Below are positions 54,891-63,322 of a stretch of 64,000 nt of DNA, in pieces. The DNA is from Rhodanobacter sp. (lineage in GTDB: Bacteria; Pseudomonadota; Gammaproteobacteria; Xanthomonadales; Rhodanobacteraceae). The translations under genes and the position numbers were made by a program. The stretch spans positions 1-64,000 of the forward strand of contig JASBTI010000044.1 of the NCBI GenBank assembly GCA_030148505.1, written 5' to 3'. The notes beneath the pieces were generated by a model that was not told the origin of the DNA, searched no databases, and saw only the letters and a program-made list of their open reading frames with translations. How positions within the stretch are numbered: the stretch's first letter is position 1; every line of letters begins with the position of its first letter.

Positions 54891-55172
54891 ATGGCTGATT
54901 GTCAGGTAACTTGCATCACGAAACCTCACCCCAACAGCTCGCACGAGCACATCACGCACTTGGGAAATCCGCCCAAGTGGAAGTGGACGCGCGAACAAGT
55001 GATTGCCAGCATCGATGCGAAGACCAACACATTCTTCGTTAAAGATCCGCGCACTGGTCAGCGCTCCGAGGTTGGGGTTGTCCGTCCGGCAGGTCGTCCC
55101 GCCTACCTGCGCACCTACGCAGATGGCAACTGGAACGACAATCTCCTGTCGCTCAATCAGTGCCCGATCTAA
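54891..55172 (+). CDS. DUF3892 protein
   Basis: A 93-residue protein with the DUF3892 layout: ITKPHPNSSHEHITHLGN, then WTREQVIASIDAKTNTFFV, then YLRTYADGNWNDNLLSL ending in a cysteine near the C-terminus. The family is small, widespread and of unknown function. A good ribosome site (CTGGAGG) lies before ATG 54891; the frame further upstream is not protein-like. Confidence 0.8.
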   Translation: MADCQVTCITKPHPNSSHEHITHLGNPPKWKWTREQVIASIDAKTNTFFVKDPRTGQRSEVGVVRPAGRPAYLRTYADGNWNDNLLSLNQCPI

Positions 55173-55210
55173 GCGGCCACAGACCTCAGGTTCGAAGTTT
55201 GTCGTGATGC

Positions 55211-55240
55211 TCTTGGGTGGCGGCATGTGCCGCCACCCAA
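55211..55240. other. Strong stem-loop between DUF3892 and relaxase genes
   Basis: The arms cttgggtggcggca / tgccgccacccaag surround a two-base loop (tg). It lies between converging genes and has no long T run, so it may be a weak bidirectional terminator. Confidence 0.6.
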
Positions 55241-55266
55241 GTTATATGGCGATCCCAACGCGGTGC

Positions 55267-56988
55267 TCACGGCCTCATCCTACGCCCGGGTGGCCTGATG
55301 GCGATTTCCATGCGCTCGGTCGGTTGCATCACATCGACCGCCGGAACCTCGATCACTGAAGAGACCGGCAGCGTCACCACTTCGACCCACTGCCTTTCCT
55401 CCGGCTCCGTGGTAGCGACCAGCATCTTCGCCCACCCCAAGTCCGCGGCTTGGATCTCGCTCATGGTCGCATCCACCGACCGCTGGTGCTCGCTGATCTG
55501 CTCATCCAGAGCCCTGCCCTCCTGATCCAGTCTTGCCAGATCCGCTTGCTGCATCCGGCCACCCTGCTTCAAGTCTTGGACACGACGGTGCAAGGTGTCG
55601 GCCTCTTCCTTGAGCTTGATCCACTGGTCCGGCCTCCCGTCTTTTCCAGCGGTCAGGGTGGCGGCACGCATTTTCCAGGGATGCCGTTCCGCCCACGCAT
55701 CAAGTCGCTTCCGCGCTGTCGCCCGTCGTGCCCGCATTTCATCCAGTTGCCGATCGGTTTGGAATTTCGCCAGGCTGCCGGACCTTCGATCCTCGCGATG
55801 CTCACGCAGCCGCCGGCCCAGCTCGACCAATTGCACCAGCGCGCCTTCGATCTTTCGGATCAAGCGAAGCACCTGGACAAAGACCGTGAAACGCTCTGCC
55901 TCCGTCGGTGCAGGAACAACGTCCAGAAACCTCGCCACCAGCGACCCTGGCGCGGCCCGAGAGAGATCGCGGGGCAAGACCAGGATGGGAGCCGCAACGG
56001 GCGTCATCGCGATCGTTGACGGGTTGTTCTCAGAGGGGAATGGCGGGGCTTCGAGGGGCGTCGCGTGCTCCCCTTGATCGGCTATAGGGTCGGGAGAGGT
56101 CTGCGTTGCCAAACCTCCAGCCGGGCCTTGTCGTCCCCGAGCGCCACCCTCTTGGGCACGCTTCTTCTGCACATCCAGCACGATCGCTTGTGCAACTTCG
56201 TAGACTTTGGCCGGCACCATGATGTCGCCGCGGAGCGCATCGCCTCGCCGGGTAAAAAAACCCTTCCGTTCCATGGCCGTCACCGCCGCGCCCAACGTCG
56301 GCTGAGGCACGATAGGCAAGCCCATCCGCTCGTAGCTTCGGTGGTCAAAATCCGCCGTCAAACCCAGCGATGCTGTGTATTGATTGGCAAGCTCAGCCCA
56401 ACGTTCGTTGAGCCGCTCGACGAACTCGCCCGAGCTGTTCTTATTCGAAAGCATCACCAGCTTCGCGCCCAAGCCCCAGTCGGACTGGCCGTCTTCGCCC
56501 TCGATCTCCTCCAGCCGCCGCGTAGGGAAATACAAATGGGCATGAAATCCCTGCTTGTCGTTCGGCTTTACCTGTCCCAGCGCGTCGACCTCGGCATCTC
56601 GGTGCAGGCCCATGGAGACGGATGTGTGCAGCTCCTCGCAGATGAACCGGGCCATTTCGCTCGCCATGTCTCCGGCTTGTTGGTCTGTGAGGCCGAAAGG
56701 AATGGGGATCCGGTAGTCCCGCGCGACTTGGGCATCTTTTCGCTTTTCCGCGGCCTCAACCCGGGCCCACAGTTCCTCGGGATCGGATGCCCACGGTGGG
56801 GCACCTTCGGGAGCAACAGTCAGCGCCCGGACGACTTCCTCGCCAAGCGCTCGGCGTCGATAGTCGTGCCACTCGCCAGTGCGCTTGTCGTAGAGACGCA
56901 AGCCAAGCCGATAGGCCACGCCGGCGATGGCGGAATGCCCGGCTTTGCGATTGTGCGTTTCGAGGTGGGGGCGGGCATGCAAACCCAT
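55267..56988 (-). CDS. MobA/MobL-family (MOBQ) relaxase
   Basis: A 573-residue relaxase that nicks the transfer origin. The N-terminal region has the family start ARPHLETHNRKAGHSAIAGV, then AYRLG, and the metal-binding histidines in KQGFHAHLYFPTRRL (near residue 148). An EAAEKRKDAQVARDY segment is also typical. The C-terminal half is helical and charged. The relaxase is complete. With no type IV secretion genes in the element, transfer would rely on a co-resident conjugative system. Confidence 0.88.
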   Translation of the reverse strand: MGLHARPHLETHNRKAGHSAIAGVAYRLGLRLYDKRTGEWHDYRRRALGEEVVRALTVAPEGAPPWASDPEELWARVEAAEKRKDAQVARDYRIPIPFGLTDQQAGDMASEMARFICEELHTSVSMGLHRDAEVDALGQVKPNDKQGFHAHLYFPTRRLEEIEGEDGQSDWGLGAKLVMLSNKNSSGEFVERLNERWAELANQYTASLGLTADFDHRSYERMGLPIVPQPTLGAAVTAMERKGFFTRRGDALRGDIMVPAKVYEVAQAIVLDVQKKRAQEGGARGRQGPAGGLATQTSPDPIADQGEHATPLEAPPFPSENNPSTIAMTPVAAPILVLPRDLSRAAPGSLVARFLDVVPAPTEAERFTVFVQVLRLIRKIEGALVQLVELGRRLREHREDRRSGSLAKFQTDRQLDEMRARRATARKRLDAWAERHPWKMRAATLTAGKDGRPDQWIKLKEEADTLHRRVQDLKQGGRMQQADLARLDQEGRALDEQISEHQRSVDATMSEIQAADLGWAKMLVATTEPEERQWVEVVTLPVSSVIEVPAVDVMQPTERMEIAIRPPGRRMRP

Positions 56989-57090
56989 AACGTCGTCCTT
57001 GTCGTATCACCTCTCGTCCAAGAGGCGGATGGTCGTCCTGACCGCGATGCGTGGCTGCCGCCGGCCGATGCATGCCCGCCCCCACGCAGA

Positions 57091-57134
57091 CATCCAAGCA
57101 GATACGGGATATGTGTCAAGCATGCTTTACATAT
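57091..57134. promoter_or_regulatory. Palindromic site and promoter upstream of the relaxase
   Basis: 57109-57134 is a palindrome (ATATGT..AAGCATGCTT..ACATAT). On the minus strand TTGACA (57119-57114) lies inside it, with a weak TGGATG box 17 bases on, so the palindrome could be an operator for the relaxase promoter. It lies in the 225-bp gap between divergent genes and could equally be part of the transfer origin. Confidence 0.45.
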
Positions 57135-57213
57135 CTACTTCGGTTGGCCCGCCTTGTTTCCTCCTGGTGCCGCCCCGATTTCGGGAATCCCAGCGGAGGA
57201 AAGGAAACGGAGC

Positions 57214-57510
57214 ATGAACAAAGAGGAGTATATGGAGCAACAAGAGCAGGAATTCGAAGAAGCACGAAGGCGGCAGATCGCCATCCGCGCGGCAAAGCTA
57301 GTCGTTGTCCATAAGACACCCCGCGACCAGGCGATACGCCATGCTCAGGAAACTCAGGATGTCTTAGATGAAGCTGCGACTGATCCGCACGGAGTGATCA
57401 GCACACTTGAAGAGGCGCAGGAACCGAAGGGGGCACGAAGCCCTAAGGAGGCGGCTCAAGTTGCAGCAGTCTCCGACGAGATCTATGAGATCTTGGAGGG
57501 ACGCCCTTGA
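57214..57510 (+). CDS. Small charged protein divergent from the relaxase
   Basis: A 98-residue, strongly charged, Gln/Glu/Ala-rich and probably helical protein (EEYMEQQEQEFEEARRRQIA). A strong ribosome site (GGAGGAAAGGAAACGGAG) precedes ATG 57214. It stands opposite the relaxase across the possible transfer origin and may be a mobilization accessory protein, but no family is recognised. A long terminator follows. Confidence 0.68.
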   Translation: MNKEEYMEQQEQEFEEARRRQIAIRAAKLVVVHKTPRDQAIRHAQETQDVLDEAATDPHGVISTLEEAQEPKGARSPKEAAQVAAVSDEIYEILEGRP

Positions 57511-57518
57511 TCCTTAGT

Positions 57519-57566
57519 AGCAAAAGCCAACGCTGAAGTTACTGACACTTAGCGTTGGCTTTTGCT
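57519..57566 (+). terminator. Long stem-loop after the small charged gene
   Basis: A perfect 16-bp stem (agcaaaagccaacgct / agcgttggcttttgct) with a 16-base loop lies 8 bases after the stop codon. The T-rich part is inside the stem. Confidence 0.75.
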
Positions 57567-58141
57567 CTGAGCGTCGTGTTCCCCAAGGAACACTAAGACG
57601 CGCTCTCGCCTTTGATTTCCCGCTTTTTGCGAGGAAACCATCTGCCCTGATACATTTCTTGCCTCTCGGGGCTTGACACCAATCGCCGATCAAGAAGAGG
57701 GATCGTAGACACAAACCGGGCTATGACGACCCACCCATACTCGGTTGTGCCTACGATCATGCGCAGCGCTGGAGCCCAACACGTCTTACCGGGCAGCTCC
57801 TGCCAGGTCGCAAAACATCTACGATTAACTGGTCATGAGGTGTCATGTGGATTTACCGTGCCGTTCGCTCGGGATGACGGGTGGGCGTGCCCTTATCCAA
57901 AAGGTATGCACCTGGTCAGGTCAATCCCACGCTGTGTTGCAGGATTGCTTTCAAAGCGAATCCTCCTCTGCAGCGCCATCGAAAATTCGATGACGGATGC
58001 AAAATACCTAAGGGTTCACCACGTTTCAAGGCGGGCTTTGTGTCAGCGCACGGTGCTTTGCCGGCAAGTCCAGCGTGTCGGCAGGTGGCGCGCCATCGAA
58101 ACAGTGCCAGCCCCGGGATACGGGAGCTGGCACCTTAAAGC
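57567..58141. other. Gap without a convincing gene
   Basis: A 575-bp stretch. A plus-strand frame (57723-58313) spans it, but it has no ribosome site, is rich in cysteine and arginine, and covers a better small gene on the other strand. I see no RNA gene or clear repeat. Confidence 0.4.
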
Positions 58142-58279
58142 TTACTTCTTCTTCTTCGGCTTGCCCTTGTGCTTCGCCTGCGCCAAGTCCGAGGCAGCCA
58201 CGGACTTCACCGTCTTGCTAGTTTTGGCGCTGCCCAACAACTTGCCCGCCTTGCTGGCGTCTTTCTTGCTGGTCGTCAT
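58142..58279 (-). CDS. 45-aa lysine-rich protein
   Basis: A short gene reading MTTSKKDASKAGKLLGSAKT through SVAASDLAQAKH and ending KPKKKK before a TAA stop. The ribosome site AAAGGAAG lies 5 bases before ATG 58279. Composition (about 30 percent lysine, no acidic cluster) suggests nucleic-acid binding. I recall similar small proteins on integrative elements and plasmids, but no function is established. Confidence 0.7.
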   Translation of the reverse strand: MTTSKKDASKAGKLLGSAKTSKTVKSVAASDLAQAKHKGKPKKKK

Positions 58280-58410
58280 GCATCTTCCTTTGGCCGATCT
58301 GGCCGATTGTTAAGGTAAAGGCGCGCACGCCGACCATGTGCTATACATAGTCTTCTGACCGAGGGGTTTGCCCTTTGTCAGTGCGCCCTCAGGGGTGCCC
58401 ACCACGGCTC

Positions 58411-58456
58411 TTGGTCAGGCCCGTTTTCGAAGGCCGGACTGACCAAGGGCCTTTCC
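58411..58456. other. Stem-loop between small genes
   Basis: The imperfect hairpin cttggtcag..ctgaccaag with inner ggcc pairs, followed by ggcctttcc, lies in the 254-bp gap between the 45-aa gene and the next minus-strand gene. It may terminate the latter. Confidence 0.45.
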
Positions 58457-58533
58457 TATTTCGACCCTCAGTGGGCAGGCAAACACTGAGGGCCGAGCGC
58501 TAATGTTTTGAACATGACGGCCTCCATTCCCTG

Positions 58534-59244
58534 TCAGGTCGCTGGATTAGGATTGGCATCGGGATTTGGTGGGGGCGGCGGTATGGCGATGCTCGCTGGT
58601 GCTTCTGCCTCTGCAACCTCTGGAACCTCTGCAACCTCTGCAACCTCCCCTACCTCCACTTCCGCCGCAGCTTCGGCCTCGGCTGCCGCTTTGGCTGCTG
58701 CTTCCGCATTCCAATGCTCCCAAATCGCGTCGAGCTCGCCACTGGCCCCCACCTCAGCGACGCGGTCACGGAAGCGGCCGTAGAGCTCGTTCTGGACCTT
58801 TCCATGGCTTCGCATCCATTCCACGGCTGCGTTGGGGTTCAAGAGCAATACGTAGTGGAAGTCTCCCGAAGGCCCCTTCTTTGGGAGGATGAATAGGTTG
58901 TCCCGCAGAAACTTCATCCGACGGCGCCACGTGTCCACCGCACGGGCACCCGAAAAGCCAGCTTCCGCCGCAAAAGTTGCAGGATTTTCGATCACCACAA
59001 GCGGGCCATCCGGCGTGCGCGCCCAGAGGCAGAAGAGCGTGTGCCCAGCCGGCTGACCTTTCGATTGTTCGTCAATCGCCTCCATGGTGATCGGCAAAGT
59101 CCTGGGTATCGTGGTAAAGCCTTTGGTCGCGCCTCGGCGCCAAAGCCAGGCCTCGGGGAACTGCGGAAAGTGCAGCTCCATGAGTGCGGCGGCTCGCTCC
59201 GCCATACCGATACGCTTAGCCTGAGCTTGTTTAAGATTGACCAT
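58534..59244 (-). CDS. Unknown protein with Ala/Glu/Pro-rich tail
   Basis: A 236-residue protein. Residues 1-170 look like a folded domain (LFCLWARTPDGPLVVIENPA, then FSGARAVDTWRRRMKFLRD), whose middle could be a winged helix. The tail is low complexity (repeated EVAEV and a run of prolines). GGGAGG lies 11 bases before ATG 59244. I do not recognise the family; genes of this kind occur on plasmids and integrative elements. Confidence 0.65.
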   Translation of the reverse strand: MVNLKQAQAKRIGMAERAAALMELHFPQFPEAWLWRRGATKGFTTIPRTLPITMEAIDEQSKGQPAGHTLFCLWARTPDGPLVVIENPATFAAEAGFSGARAVDTWRRRMKFLRDNLFILPKKGPSGDFHYVLLLNPNAAVEWMRSHGKVQNELYGRFRDRVAEVGASGELDAIWEHWNAEAAAKAAAEAEAAAEVEVGEVAEVAEVPEVAEAEAPASIAIPPPPPNPDANPNPAT

Positions 59245-59700
59245 GACAGTGATGCCTCCCTTCGACGGGCATCACTTTCGCACCTGTCGCCTATTGGCCG
59301 CCACCCGTTTAGACGCGCGTTAGACCGTGCGGTCTCATGGCATTGAAGACGCCGAACATCACACCCTGCGAGCACCATATCTGGTGTAGGTGGTGGCCCG
59401 TGGCCGCACTATTACGCACGGAATTTTTCTAAATATCATTTCCTGTCAGATGGTTATGATAAATTCACGGTGCTCCGGTTCTCGTTGTTCTCTTGTTCTC
59501 CCTGTTCTCCGGTGCTCCGGGGGTTCCCCAAGGGGGCGCGAGGGGCCGGAGCATGTAGATTCCGGCCTACATCACTTTGCTGTGCCTGCCGAGCGATGCC
59601 CTGGGCGGCGCTGCGTGAAAAGCCCACCAGATACCATCTTCTCGTTAGCACGCAAGCTGCGTCACGAGCCTCGGGATTGCCATTAAACAAGGAGCGCGGC
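59245..59700. promoter_or_regulatory. Gap upstream of the 342-aa gene
   Basis: 456 bases. A marked drop in GC content occurs at 59415-59470, where TATGAT (59456-59461) could be a -10 box. A short run of direct repeats (gttctc, 59479-59510) follows. Nothing protein-like is seen, although the frame of the next gene is open back to 59470. Confidence 0.4.
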
Positions 59701-60729
59701 ATGAGCACCAAACTGTGGGAGGACACTGTCGTCACCATCATTCGTGATGAAAAGTGGCTTCACGCTCAGCGGACGAACGGGCCACCGCCCTTGCTTCAAT
59801 TAAAAATGAAAGGCAACGCCGAACAGCGTCTGGGCGACTTTCTTGATCAGGTCCAAGACGATAACAACCAGGATCGGTTTTTTCTCATTGAAGTGAAAGG
59901 AACGCGCGACGACATCAAAGCCGAATGGAACACTAAAAATGCTGATAAAAACCATCAAAAAGATGCCTTAACAGCAATCCAACGCTGGCTTGGTCGACGC
60001 AACAATCGCAACGAATTTGATCTGCTGTCCTTGTCACTTCGAGGACATTTATTCGCTTATTGGATTGATTACCCTGTTGATCCAGACCTTGATGTGACCA
60101 ACCCGATAGAAGAAAATTTAAAGCCTTTTCTTTGCAAGAAAGGCTGCGTTGTTGTTGAACCATACGCCTTGGCTTGCGCGGCGCTACGAGGAAAATACAA
60201 AGATGAGTTCAAGGCAGCCTCTTCCTACCTAAAATCATTCTCTCTCGCCTATAACAGCAAATCGCGCTGGATGACCACTGCCCAGCACATCCCTATATCC
60301 TTGCTTTATGAAGGGCGTGCGCACTTACTCGAAATCGACAATACCTCTCCGGTGAAGACTGCGAGCACATGGCCACCGCTGGGTCTGACGCTCCCCGAGA
60401 TGCACCGTTACGTGCAGAGCCTTTGCAGTGAATTTGGCGCAAATCAGGAGCCGATCCATGCAGTGATCATGTCAGCGTCCGGAGCGTTTTTTCGGGTGAC
60501 CGCCACTACCGCCGAACTTCAACAGCTACTTCAACCCACACCACAAGCCCCGCAGCAACCAGCAATCAAGGTCGGCCCGACATTGTTGGCGATTGACAAA
60601 GAAGAAAAGGGTGCTTGGCGCACACTCATCGTTGCCAACCCCGCAAAAGCCACCGTAGAAGGTGCCAATGAGGCCATCCAGCAAATCCGTGCGAAGCGTG
60701 CAAGGGGGCGTCGCGTCCACCCAAGATAA
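59701..60729 (+). CDS. Unknown 342-aa protein with possible PD-(D/E)XK nuclease core
   Basis: Residues 39-72 (GNAEQRLGDFLDQ, then RFFLIEVKGTRDD) carry a helix-D-strand-ExK arrangement like that of restriction-type nucleases. The middle of the protein (FDLLSLSLRGHLFAYWIDYP) is strand-rich. The C-terminus has a basic tail (KRARGRRVHPR). The gene is far more AT-rich than its neighbours, suggesting a separate origin. ATG 59701 follows GGAGCGCGGC. A defence function is inference, and I do not recognise a named system. Confidence 0.65.
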   Translation: MSTKLWEDTVVTIIRDEKWLHAQRTNGPPPLLQLKMKGNAEQRLGDFLDQVQDDNNQDRFFLIEVKGTRDDIKAEWNTKNADKNHQKDALTAIQRWLGRRNNRNEFDLLSLSLRGHLFAYWIDYPVDPDLDVTNPIEENLKPFLCKKGCVVVEPYALACAALRGKYKDEFKAASSYLKSFSLAYNSKSRWMTTAQHIPISLLYEGRAHLLEIDNTSPVKTASTWPPLGLTLPEMHRYVQSLCSEFGANQEPIHAVIMSASGAFFRVTATTAELQQLLQPTPQAPQQPAIKVGPTLLAIDKEEKGAWRTLIVANPAKATVEGANEAIQQIRAKRARGRRVHPR

Positions 60730-60738
60730 GGCCGACCC

Positions 60739-60918
60739 TTATGCTTCTGCTGAAAAAAATTGGCTTGGAGGGCTGGGAGGAAGTTTCATCGGATCCCAAC
60801 GTTCTTGGTAAATATCGACAGCCTCCTCCGCTACGCGCTGCGCCGATGAAGGGGGCTGGCTGGCAAGCGCGCAGAGATATGCCGCGATCCAAATTTTACG
60901 TTCGATTTCGAGATCCAT
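60739..60918 (-). CDS. Small hypothetical protein
   Basis: A 59-residue frame, MDLEIERKIWIAAYLCALAS followed by RVAEEAVDIYQERWDP. It has a helical, amphipathic look and reasonable composition, and the phrase AAYLCAL..A...AVDIY resembles small plasmid-borne proteins. No strong ribosome site is seen, so it is a modest candidate. Confidence 0.45.
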   Translation of the reverse strand: MDLEIERKIWIAAYLCALASQPPSSAQRVAEEAVDIYQERWDPMKLPPSPPSQFFSAEA

Positions 60919-60985
60919 GCCGCTCACCACGACAAAAAGGTACCGCACCTTAGGTGAGCGGAACCTTGTGTCAAGCATGGTTCGG

Positions 60986-61501
60986 CTACCGCTTTGCCAA
61001 CTCTGTGAGATAAGCCCGCTGGAACTCCGGATCCGCCAGCGCATGCCGCAACAGATCCGCAGTGGTGCCCGCCACCACGCCAGTCTCCTCCCCTTCCACC
61101 GGCAACCCGGCCAGCCTCCGCAGCCTGTTCTCCCGCTCCACGAACAGGGGCCGCAAGGCGCTGGCCTTGTCCATCAGATACCCCTCGGTCGCCCCAGACA
61201 CCACGCTGCCGGTCTGGCCCTGGGCATGGTGGAGCGCCGCCCCAGCCACGAGTAGCCGGGTCAGTTGCTTCATCTGGGCTTCCATGCCGATCTCGGTGGC
61301 CATGGTTCGGCGCAGGTCATGGGCCGTGATCCACAGGCCCGTTTCCTCCCGGAGGGTTTCCAGGATGTTCCGGGGTTCGGCAATCGGTTTGCCATGCTGG
61401 CGGGAAGGAAAGACCCAGACCTGCTCGGAGTCCGGGCGCCATCGCTCGTTGGCCGCCTTGCGTTGCAGGAGGATGTTCTTGGCCCAAGACTTCCAAGGTG
61501 A
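60986..61501 (-). pseudogene. Truncated tyrosine integrase, C-terminal part
   Basis: The frame reads ILLQRKAANERWRPDSEQVW, then GLWITAHDLRRTMATEIGME and further to TELAKR at the stop. HDLRR is the box-II HxxR region of a tyrosine recombinase. The start and box I are missing, and the frame meets the stop of the intact integrase gene at 61502. It appears to be the remains of a second, related integrase cut off by the incoming one. Confidence 0.75.
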
Positions 61502-63076
61502 TTATTCAAACAGAGCGATCTGATGTTTAATCCGGCCAAGATTGAGGTTCCATCCCAGCCCCGGCGCCACCATTTCAAGCATCTCTCGTTGGCCATACTC
61601 CCCGCTATATGTTTCCACATGCTCCTCATCGAGATCATGCCCAACGTAGGCACACCGCCACTCCAGGGGCACCTTGGCTGACTTCATCGTCTGGATCGCG
61701 GTTTGCCGCAGGCTGTGAAACCCATACTTACCCTTGGCCGGCTTCGTGATTCCAACCGCCTCGATGTGCCGGGTGAACGCCTTGCTGAGCCATTGGCCCT
61801 GCCCGTTCACGGCTCCGATCTTCACCTTGGAGAACAGCCGCGTCTCGTCTTTCTTCCGCAACTGCTCGACCCGTTCCATGAGCCCCAGGGTGAGCAAGTC
61901 GGGATGGATCGGGATGGTGCGCCGGCTGGCCTCGTTCTTGATGCTCTGCCCTTCCCCTTCGTCCGTGATCGTCAGGCACGGCACCCCGTCCACGGTCGTG
62001 AAATCGGCTAGAGCAAGTTGCCCCACCTCCGACACGCGGGCACCGGTGTAGAGACCGATGAGCGCGCCCCACCGGGCTCCCTCACTCAACATGGCCAAGG
62101 CTTCCGGTGCATAGAGCGCCTGGATCTGTTCCTGGGTGAAGGCCCGGAACCCCATCGCCTTCCGCTTCAACTTCTCCCGCTTGCGGAAAACCACGTGGCC
62201 CATGGCCGGGTTTTCGTCCTTGGGGAACTTGGGGTAATGCCCGGCCTGCACCGCCCAGGTGAAAAAGCCGCGCAGATAAGAGGTTTTGTTGACCAGGGTG
62301 GGGGTCTGCAAGCCACTGGCTCGCAGCGCTTCCACCCACATATGCACGTCTTCCCGCTGCACCTCATGCATGGGCTTTTTCACACCCACATGCCGCGCAA
62401 AGCCCATGATGGCCGCGGACTTGATCGTCAGGGTCTTCCGGATCGTTTCCGCCTCGATGCTTTTCAGCCACTGATCCGCCGCCAAGCCGATCGCACGAGG
62501 GCGAGAGGGCACCGCCACGACGGGCGCAGCGGGGGAGACAGGTGCAGCATGGACGGACAACGATTGGGCCAACGATGCGCTCAGCGCCTCAATCATGCCC
62601 GCCAGTCCCTCCACATCCGGAGAAGCGGAAGCAGACGATGGCGGGGGCGGCGCCTGTGCCAGCCAGGCCGGTGTTTCCTTGGCTTCTTTCAAAGCCGCCA
62701 TCATGCGCGCGTGATCAGCTTCGTCCTTGGCTTCGAACCGCATGGAGCCATCCGCGCGGACCTCGCAAACGTAATTCAAAACTTCGTTACCAGTGCCCAT
62801 GCGAAGTTGGACGTCGCGCCTCTTCGGCGGCACCGACACGCCGTCTTCCATGGGTTCCTTGGCCATCGCGCTCCCCCTGCTCCGTGCTGCAGCGAAGATC
62901 TGAGCATAGCGCGCGCCCAACGTGTAGGCCCACCAGCGTGCCAACGTGGGATCGCGGGTGCGCAGCGATTGCTTAATGACGCGTCGTCCGAGCAGCGGTT
63001 GAAGATCAGCAGGAACGATCAGGCGGAAGTGGAACACGCCCGAGACATGACGCAGAAGATGGTGTGCAAGCCGCAT
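61502..63076 (-). CDS. int: Tyrosine integrase of the tRNA-Ser element
   Basis: A 524-residue integrase. The N-terminal part (LLRHVSGVFHFRLIVPADLQ) matches the short DUF6538-type domain of proteobacterial island integrases, and a core-binding domain follows near 200-290. Catalytic residues are Arg in TGARVSEVGQL (near 346), HSLRQ (near 452), HDLDEEH and Tyr in VETYSGEY (near 488). The frame is open to a TTG at 63124, but that would lie in the tRNA terminator, so ATG 63076 is preferred. It begins 82 bases from the tRNA end, as expected for the element's integrase. Confidence 0.92.
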   Translation of the reverse strand: MRLAHHLLRHVSGVFHFRLIVPADLQPLLGRRVIKQSLRTRDPTLARWWAYTLGARYAQIFAAARSRGSAMAKEPMEDGVSVPPKRRDVQLRMGTGNEVLNYVCEVRADGSMRFEAKDEADHARMMAALKEAKETPAWLAQAPPPPSSASASPDVEGLAGMIEALSASLAQSLSVHAAPVSPAAPVVAVPSRPRAIGLAADQWLKSIEAETIRKTLTIKSAAIMGFARHVGVKKPMHEVQREDVHMWVEALRASGLQTPTLVNKTSYLRGFFTWAVQAGHYPKFPKDENPAMGHVVFRKREKLKRKAMGFRAFTQEQIQALYAPEALAMLSEGARWGALIGLYTGARVSEVGQLALADFTTVDGVPCLTITDEGEGQSIKNEASRRTIPIHPDLLTLGLMERVEQLRKKDETRLFSKVKIGAVNGQGQWLSKAFTRHIEAVGITKPAKGKYGFHSLRQTAIQTMKSAKVPLEWRCAYVGHDLDEEHVETYSGEYGQREMLEMVAPGLGWNLNLGRIKHQIALFE

Positions 63077-63122
63077 TGGATTTGACCAACCGACTTGACC
63101 AAGCGCCTTTACTTCAGGACAC

Positions 63123-63149
63123 AAAAAAGCCCTGAAAAATCAGGGCTTT
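63123..63149 (-). terminator. Terminator of tRNA-Ser supplied by the element
   Basis: On the minus strand AAAGCCCTG ATTTTT CAGGGCTTTTTT forms a rho-independent terminator just after the tRNA. It differs from the equivalent hairpin at the left boundary (45983-46006), which seems to be the chromosome's original one. Confidence 0.85.
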
Positions 63150-63152
63150 GAT

Positions 63153-63174
63153 GTATCTGGCGGAGAGAGAGGGA
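63153..63174. repeat. attR-type direct repeat in the tRNA-Ser 3' end
   Basis: Identical to 46009-46030 over 22 bases. It covers the last 17 bases of the tRNA gene, including CCA, and 5 bases beyond. Confidence 0.9.
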
Positions 63175-63250
63175 TTCGAACCCTCGATAAGGCTTTTGAC
63201 CCTATACTCCCTTAGCAGGGGAGCCCCTTCAGCCTCTCGGGCATCTCTCC
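63158..63250 (-). tRNA. tRNA-Ser (anticodon GCU)
   Basis: On the minus strand the gene starts GGAGAGATGCCCGAG and ends TTCGAATCCCTCTCTCTCCGCCA. The acceptor stem GGAGAGA / TCTCTCC is complete, the anticodon loop is CTGCTAA (GCU, reading AGC and AGU), a long variable arm is present, and CCA is encoded. At 93 bases it is a normal class II tRNA. Confidence 0.95.
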
Positions 63251-63322
63251 GGGTTTTTTCCGCACTGCGGAGCCGGTAAGGATACTGACCGACATGCTGG
63301 AGGTAAAGCTTTCATTACTCGA

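Larger units (their letters stand above)
46009..63174. mobile_element. Integrative mobilizable element in the 3' end of tRNA-Ser(GCU)
   Basis: A 17.2-kb region bounded by 22-bp direct repeats, with a tyrosine integrase directly adjacent to the tRNA end. It contains a MOBQ relaxase but no mating-pair genes or coupling protein, so it would need a helper to transfer. Cargo includes possible defence genes, hypothetical proteins and gene fragments. Several genes are strikingly AT-rich compared with the flanking chromosome. A decayed second integrase, a third recombinase and a radC fragment suggest a composite history. Confidence 0.88.

Noticed and set aside
57723..58313. A 196-codon plus-strand frame
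   Set aside because: Cys- and Arg-rich, without a ribosome site. It lies opposite the better-supported 45-aa gene.
61703..63085. Large plus-strand frames opposite the integrase
   Set aside because: Antisense shadows of an integrase with all catalytic residues.
46009..63174. A complete prophage
   Set aside because: No capsid, tail, portal, terminase or lysis genes are present; the relaxase points to mobilization rather than packaging.
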